Below are positions 36,601 to 45,600 of a stretch of 64,000 bases of DNA, piece after piece. Origin of the DNA: Sipunculus nudus (Eukaryota > Annelida > Sipuncula > Golfingiida > Sipunculidae). The notes beneath the pieces were generated by a model. That model was given only the letters and a program-made list of their open reading frames with translations, ran no database searches and had not been told where the DNA came from. The stretch covers positions 56,223,926-56,287,925 of the forward strand of contig CM049309.1 in assembly GCA_026874595.1 (NCBI GenBank). Reading direction: 5' to 3'. Positions within the stretch are counted from its first letter, which is position 1, and every line of letters begins with the position of its first letter. A program made the translations under genes and the position numbers.

Positions 36601-39600
36601 CACAGGGTATTATGCTGGGTTATACCATTATAATACTATAAACGTTCATCTTCTTACACTATATTATTCTGAGTTATACAATAATCATACAGTAAATGTT
36701 ACATCTTACACAGGGTATTATGCTAGGTTATACCATTATAATACTATAAATGTTAATCTTCTTACACTATTATTCTGGGTTATACATAACATACAGTAAA
36801 TGTTACATCTTCTTGCACAGGGTATTATGCTGGGTTATACGATGCTCCTCCTCGCTGCTTGACACACTCCTTCACAGTTCACACCAAGTATGAGCTGGCA
36901 CCACCCTACCCCTCGTTCTCACCCAAGGTCTACCTCAAACTTGATGGACTGCTTATTGTGAATACTGGTGACTCGCTCATAGCTCTTAATGTGGAGCTTG
37001 AAGAAAACGGTATGGTGTCATCATTAGGACTTTACTCACCTCGCTGCCAGAGAAGTTCATCTATTATCAGCACAGAAAGCAGCTCGCCTAGCGAGGATTT
37101 GACAGATCGCTGCTCAGAACCAAAGCCTCTTGAAGAGCTTGACAATCTGGACACTACACTAACTGCTGCTCCAAGCTTACAGAGCCCTGGTTGCAGCAGC
37201 ATGCACACATCTCGACAGCATCCATGCATGTTGTTTCACAGCAGGGAGCGCCACCCCTCAGCGGGTAAAGAAAACATATTGGGAAGTCCCCAGCCAGTTG
37301 TGAACCCTACCCTCAGGCTAGAAACCCCCACCAAAGTGAACAGATCTATGGATGTTTATGCATTTGAAGGCACCCCCACTCCTACCAAGGAGGACTCGGA
37401 CAGTGGGGAGTGCAGTGATACCATGACAGACCCTCCAAGCTCAAATTTACCACCCAAAAGTGTTCGTGCCACCTTGTCTTTCACAACGTTCCACCAAGGG
37501 GCCCGCATGGCCAATGACACAGAAGAAATTTCTCTGTATCAGGGAGATTTGGGTGATACCCAGGCCAGTGTGGACTTAGATCGGCCAGATACCCCAAAAG
37601 ATCTCTTCGACAGACCCAGCCATCCTGTGAGGATGCAGCCTCGAGACCTCAGTGCTAATGCTCCAGCTCGGAGCTTACCATCTTTGAGTATAGAAATGCT
37701 TCCTTTTGGAAAGACATTGACGATCTCCCCTAACTGTGGTAAGATTGACCAGGGAGATCTGAGCAGCACTTGTAGCTCCTGTGTGAGCAGCCCCGTCATC
37801 CTGCAGAACGATACCCAGTGCTTCACCTACTCCGTCAGGCGCTACATTGAAACGCACGGTGTGGCCAGGCCTGACTCACCCTCAGGTATAGAAATGGAAG
37901 GTGAGTTGCACCTTAACTTCAGCTTGTTTGGTAAATCAAGACAAAGCAAAACAATAGCACAAGTACAAAGATGTACAGAAAGATATAGTAAGAGTGTAAG
38001 ATTACAGAGGGAATGTCAGATATATTTATTGAAACATTCGTAACCAAACCTTTTGATAGGCTTAACAGATTTACAGGATTGGAGAACAAATAGTAAATTT
38101 CAGTTTTCTTACAAGGGCCTGTTTCTTCATTTTCTTGATGAAAACAATACTGTCTCCTCCTCATGAAAGGCACATGTAGATATAATTGATATTAAGCTGG
38201 TTTAACTGTGTATCAATGTTATAGTAAAGACACGCTGTTCATCAGTTGAACTTATTGTGTTTGTAGATGATCTGAGTTTAGCCTACCACAGTGTGTTGCC
38301 AGTGGAGGTCCACGGGGCTAACTATGCACCCATGAAACTGCTCAATAAGCAACAGCTACAGCCACAGACGGTTAGTTCACAACTCTTGTTTCATACAAGT
38401 ATGGCTTGATGAATATGTCTGAAATACCTTAGAAAAAGATAATGCATATAGATTGAGGTATATACAGTGTCATAAAATATTTCACTGTCTGTGCAATATA
38501 TGAATGTAATCAGCTGTTTTTGGATAACAGGGTAAAAATATATTTGGTGGGGGGGGGGGGGCGGGGGGCTTATACCAGGGTGCAAATCTACAAAGGAATG
38601 TTTACAGGGAACCGTTCTACTATGTGCTCTACCTGCTTTCAGGCCAGAACATTTCTTTTTGTAGTTCATTAACTTTAAGATAGAACCTTTCTTCTGAAAC
38701 AAGCAAAATGTTAGAATAATTAAAACAGTAACTATGTATTTTTCATTCTCTACAGTGGAATATCTATAAATAACAAAGACGTATTGAATTTAAGGAGCTT
38801 TCTTCTTATTTGTGAAATTAATAATCAGAACAGGATTCCCATATTTCCTTAACTTTAAAGTTATGGTTTGCAGAAAATCTCTTATATCTACAGTTGCCTG
38901 ATGACTGTATGTACTCCACATTATAATAATGTATATGATTGTAACCATGTATTGTGGTGAAATAATTGTATTATTATAAAAATGCATATGATTGTAGCCA
39001 TGCATTGTGGTGAAACAGCTGACGCTGGACATAGAACACTACATTGGGGAAACTGTGAGGACGACTGCTGAGTGGGGACACAGATACCTCGCTTTCACAG
39101 ACTATGATGCTCAAATTGTGGAGGTCAGCATGTTTCTGGTCTACCTACTGTCTCTATTTCTTATTGTATTTCCTATGATTTATTGATCTTTTGTTAAATT
39201 TGCTTCGCAAGGAAAACTGCTTTTGTATTATTGACTCCCTGATCAGACATTGACATCCAAATGGTACTATCTGTTGATAGGTGAGTGCTCTGACTGTTGC
39301 AGCTTTTTGTTTTGTTTTATTTTGGATAATCTGTATCCATATCCCTAGTCTGTTTTATCATTTCCCTATTCACTGCAGTGTAATAGCATACATTGCTGGT
39401 AAATTTTATGGATTTGTAAATGCAGTATACCATAGATCCTCTTGTTTCAGCCGCACATCTGTTTAAAGCTGTACCATGAGTTTGCAAGGTCCCTTTAAAT
39501 GAGCTCCCACAAAGGTATGAATACTCAAAAGCTCCCTTAAAAGCTGCACCCCAACTCTGTTCCTGGCCTAAGTGTAGCAATAATCAGCTGCACTTAGCAA

Positions 39601-42600
39601 ATAAATCACAATATAGCTGCTTCAATGAAGAATAAAGTAGTCATGATTGATTATAGAGCTTTTATTTGTTTGCCAGATTACTTATATTAAAAATATTTAA
39701 CACTTGAGATAGTGACAAAATCTGTATGTTAAAAACGATTTGTAACAGCTCATGAACAACCAGTTGAAGGCAGTTTATCAGTTGTTGAAAGATTGCCCTA
39801 ACAATCATTTGGTTTGCATTGTGATAACACAAAACACTTCTTGTATGCTTCAAAATGCTTCTTTGTATGCATGTGCAATTGTCAAAGACCAATGTATGAA
39901 CATTGAGTGGAGATTCAATATATATGCATTTATTGATTCATGAAGCAAAAAGCCTGAATACTCTTCACTATTAGGCAGTGTTTTACAGTAGTTTCAGTGG
40001 CCGAAATGATAGTTAAGACTTTTTTCAACTTGCTATAACTTAATCATGGCTCGTGGTATAAAAATGAAACTTAAAATATAGAATCTTGAGATGTTAATCT
40101 TTCGCACGATATAAAACTTGTTTTAAATAATATGTTCAAAACACCCTTGCTTTACCACACATCGGCCCGTTTTGTTAGGCATGATCGAGCAAAATTGAAG
40201 TAGGTGCCTACTTTAAACTCATTTCCAGCATTATTTAGCAACATTTATTTGTTTAGAAAGTAAAATGAATAAAAGGCTAACATTGTAAAGATTTCACAAT
40301 GGCTGACGATCATTTTTTAGTCCAGTTTTATTGCCGTCAAGTGCTGAAAAGCCCTGGTGTTCTTATAAGAATAGAACAGCCTATCCAAGCCTTCCTTGTG
40401 TAAGTGCTGCCTTAGCATTTGACTGAAACATGAAAATTCTTCTGAGGAAATGTTTATTTGTCATGAAAGTAATTTGTATACAAATAATTGTATCCCCAGA
40501 CAAAGTCGGGGGATACTATGTTTTCATACCGGTCCCCCCGCCACCACATATAAATCTTGTTGGCACGATAACTCAAAAAATATTTCACAGATCTTTACCA
40601 GACTTGGTATATGTATAGATATGGGTGAGAGGACGACGCCTATTTAAAATGAGGTCATGACCTTTACTAGGAGAGTGTCCTTGACCTTGAATAGGTCCAA
40701 ATTTTGGGAAAATCACACAAATTCTTAAATATCTCAAGAAATCTTGCATGGATTGATCCCAAAATCAAGTTGATCAAAGATCATGGATAGGGTTGTCATG
40801 ATCCAGAAACTGATGGCACCACCTATTATTCTACATTTGTTTTCATGCCTTTTAATACCCCCAAAATTGCTACTTGACAGTACTGTGAGCATTATAAGTC
40901 AAAAACTGATGGACAAATTTCTTTTATATTATGCATATACATAGATATGGGTTTTGGGACGATATTAATTTAAATTGGGGTCATTATACAGAATACAGGT
41001 GGCGCCAACTTGTGTCGTTTTCTTGCTTTCACAACTGTTATTACCCCACCATTTCCACCATTTCCACTTGACAGCACTGTTAGCATGATAAATTGAAAAC
41101 TAAAGGACAGATTTCTTTCATATCATGTATATAGATATGGGTTACGGAATGAGATATATTTCAATCTGGATCATGACCTCTCCTATGAGAGTGACCTTTA
41201 CCTTAAATATGCCCATACTTATAAGAAACCATGGTGGCTTGCCAAGTCTCAGTCTCTGCATCTGAATTCAAGATTGGATCCTATTCTTCGAGGCTGGGAG
41301 GAGGTGAGGGGGGGTTAATTGTCTGGGGATACTATGGCACCTGCGGTGCCAAGAAATATCTAGTTATTACATTGTATATGAACATTTACCCTATAAAATT
41401 TACAATATAATTTATACAATAATTCTGCGACTACAAAGAGTATTCCTCTGTGGTGTGCTTTATCTCTTATCATCGTCCGCCGAGCACTATGTTTGGTCGA
41501 GTGGTCTTCTCACAGTTCATTTCAGATAAACCATCAACTTACAGCCGCACAGTGAGTTAAGAAAATAAGTCCGGATTTTCAAATTTAATATTCTTTTTTT
41601 ATGGCCGTTGGGATAAAAAGGGGATCTTTGGTAGTTCCAGGTTTATGTTATCTGGATGTTTTTAAGTGTCAGTACACAGTTTTGATGTGTTTATATGAAT
41701 TTGTATTTACAGGTGTGTCCAGATACCTCAGAAGTGATAGCATTAGTGTTTGTACTTGTTAGAGCTCGACCACCTGGAGTGTACAGGAACAAGCACCCAA
41801 AGTAAGTCACATGTCATTGCAACATGTTATAACTTTGTGTCAAGTTGTTTCAAGATTTGGTACCATTTTTGTCAAAATCATGCTTTTGTACAACACTGAA
41901 ATTTTGTATGCTTTATATAAGAATTAAAATTCACCAGTGGCATGCCTTTGGCACTGCAGTCAAAAACTGTTTGATTTTCTTCTCAGTTGCTACATTAAAT
42001 CTCTTGTCCTTTGTATTCAGCCTATTGACAAGAAACTTGAGCAGCTCACATATTTAGTTACCATGTAAACAGTACTCATTTTGAATATTTCAAATTTAGA
42101 TTCCACAAGACAAATTGTGATTAATAAATGAATTGCCTATCTATTTTTTTTTAATTTGACTTGGAATACATTCCTTTTTTTAATAAGTTCACTGAAAATA
42201 CATATCGCATCAGAATATCTAGAATATCTTTGGAATTATGGGTACTTGTGCACATAAAATTAATATTGCTCATGCATTGATGTGGTGTTTAATTACAGTC
42301 TGTTATTTGAATGTTTTTGTTTTGTTTAAATTACAGGTATGTGCCAAAGCTGTACCAAAGTGGGTTCCGTTTAATTTGGAATCTTCAGACAGGTATGTCT
42401 TGCAGGGGTTTATGTGATCAAATATTTTCCTGGACAATTTGATCTGTTTGTAGCTGTGTGATAGTCTGTGAACTGTGTGTACAAGGTACTGGTCACACTT
42501 GCTCAGTCGTCAGTTTAATGAAAAAAAGAGTCCCTTTGAATCTTTAAATGAAATGTTTTTGCCAGGGACTAGTGATCTTGTTGTCAACAGAGTCATCCAT

Positions 42601-45600
42601 ATGAGTTTACTATTTTAATATGTTGACATGTTTCGGAGCTTTTTGAAATATTATGCAAAGATCAGCAAAAACTGAATGTAAAGCTAAAAACTGATTTTCC
42701 AATCAAATAAAACTTCACAGAAGGACCTCCCTTATAGTTTATGAAATGAAAACACGTTGGTATACTCTTTCACTCTTCCTGCTGAATGTCCTGACGCTCT
42801 TTCAGTTATATGTTATAATTCATTGGTTATTTACAGCTTTGCTACATTGACTATGTATTTACTGCCTTGGTATGTTTCATAAACCAGAATATTTAAACTG
42901 TTGATTAATTTAAGTGTTTTTATTCTCACAAAACAGGTTTATACACAACTTTAGATGTAGATGACCTTGTAGAAGTGAACCAAGCGGAACTCATGAGGTG
43001 AGATTAAGTGCTTAACACAGTGTGTAATTGTATACCGTAAAATCTCCACTTAAAACCACACTTCCGATTAAAACCGCACCCAGACTTCGCCGAAATTCCA
43101 CGCGAGACACCACGAGGGGCTCAAATACTAAGAACCCCCCTTTAAAACCGCACCAACTTTCGCTACGGAATGATTTGAGAAAAGACACAATCAAGCAATC
43201 ATCTAGAAATGAACACGCGTAGGTTGCGACTCGGCCATTCCTGTCCACATTAAAAATTCCTTGGGCATTTTATTTAAACACATCATAACACTTTTTTGCA
43301 GGGTCACTCAAGCATGAAGTTTGGGAAGACGTAAGGGCCGGTGAACCTCTGCCTGTTTATACTGATTTGTCATTATATTTTGGAAAAAATATTCTGCTGA
43401 TCCATTTCAAGTCACTGTATATTTTAATTCTAAAAGTAATATTTTGAAATCTTAATTTTTGATGAAAATTCCATTTTCTGGAATTACTCGGAAGATTCAA
43501 ATCATTTTCATACCGGTACTTCGGTATTATCTTCGTCACATCGTACGTTGACATCACTCCATGTCACAATTTGCTGGTGCATTTCAAAACATTGCTGGTC
43601 AACTTAACTAAATATCAAAGTAACTGAAGTTACCTTTTCGAGATACGCACGTATAGGAAACATGACGCTTGAAAACCAGTGATTTTAAGGTAAAATTAAA
43701 GTGGCCAGTCCGGGTTAGCAAGTTTTTTTCCTGAAGAAAGTTTCCGTGTGGAGAGCCATTTTGTCAAGGCAGTGTTAGCGCAAGGCACGCTGGGACGAAA
43801 TAGGTGGCTGTTCTATTTACCACCCACCGCATACAGCCGTTCAAAATATTCTTAGCAGAATACCGGGGTGTTTCGGCACATGGCGGCACTCAAACTTGAT
43901 TTTAAAATGATCGTCTGCCATTGTGTGACTCTTTACAATGTCAGCTTTTTATTGATTTTACGTTTTAAACAAATAATCATTGCTAAATAATGCCGCAAAT
44001 GGGTTTAAAGTAGGCTTTTATTTCAATTTTGCTTGACCATGCCCAACGAAGTGGACCGCTGTGTGTAACAGCAGGGTTGTTTTAAACGTATTATTTGGTG
44101 ACAATTACCAAGATTTATAACAAGTTATATATCACACGAAAACTAATCAGCAATATTCAATTTATAAATAACAAATAATCGTAAATAATACATTTACACA
44201 CGGCTCCCATGCATGCTAAGAACAGCCTTCAAAAGTTGCCAAATTATCGCCCATGCGCCGACCCAAAAACGATGTCTGTCAGAAAGATATTCAGGAAACC
44301 CTTCTAGTATAAACCGCACAGTGCTTTCAGGAAATCAACCTGATTTCAAGATTTTGAATTTCTTGATTAAACCGCGGTTTTAAGTGGAGATTTTACGGTA
44401 ACCTACAACCACTCATCTTAGTATTTTCAGTTTTTAGTCAGTCAGCTAGCAATCAGTCTTTGTCCATCATCCATCTGTATGTTGGTATTCTCCAAGCTAT
44501 TGGGCTTTTGAGCAACCCCCAGAATAATTGAAAATTTGATACCAAAGCAAGGCACAAATCATAACCATTGGACCTAGAATCTTCTCACTTGATATCCTGA
44601 GAGTTCCTCAAACAGTTCTCCTCAGAAATCTGAAATTAGGTCACTGTGTTTTATATTCTCTGCGTTACAGGCCATGTTTGAGCACCCCTGAAAAAATGCA
44701 AAATACATGCAATTTGTCAGATTCCTCAGGAATGGCGGGATATATTGTGATCAAATTTGGTGTGCTTATGGGTCTTGATGAACTTGAGCTAATATGCACG
44801 AACTATGATGACACCTACATTATCTTATTTAGTTGCGTTTGCAAGGACATATTGTCAACATGTCAGTTGGCTGAGCGTCATGACCCATGTGTTACTTGTG
44901 CTGACATATGAATGACTAGTAATTGAGTATAGCTTTCTTTAAAATTTATAAAAAATATCCTATGCACATACCACTAATGAAACAGTGTATGATTCTCCAT
45001 GCTAAAGCATTGTGAACAGTTGTCTTTTGTTCATTTGAAATATGGACCAATGTGCTCAGGTTTTCAAAGCTTGTGTCTGCACATATCCTCAGGGGGGAGC
45101 ACAGTTCTTTGATTCTTTATGTTTACACCTGTGCTGTACTGTTACAGGAAGCCTCACAGCTGGTACCCAGGACGAAGGATCGCTGACAGTTTGCAGAGAC
45201 AGTTTGCTGTCCCTCAGGAGTACAGCAGAGGTGTCAACGTCCTCACTAATGAACCAGTATTCAAAGGTATGTAACAATCCTTGTAATCCCTTACGCACCA
45301 GTATTTATAGGAACATAAAATCCTTGTACTCCCTGAAGAACCAGTAGTTAAAGGTACTTTCAGTAGTTAAAGGTACTTTCTTACATTGGGACAGGTTCCG
45401 CAGTACTTTGGACCAGGTGTCTGTGGGACAGGTTTTCCATGGGCTGAGCTAACACAGGCTCAGTTCACTGGCATAGTTTGTGATAGATGATGCTGCAATA
45501 CACTCTTTATGGCCTAATGTCAAATTAATAAAGATATATAGGAAGATATGGAAAATAACCCCGTTAGGACATGCTTGGCATCATTGGTAACATACAGATT

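Noticed and set aside
37901-38043. Continuation of the long DCAF15 frame past 37900
   Set aside because: A good donor at 37901 and phase agreement with 38267 show that this is intron read-through.
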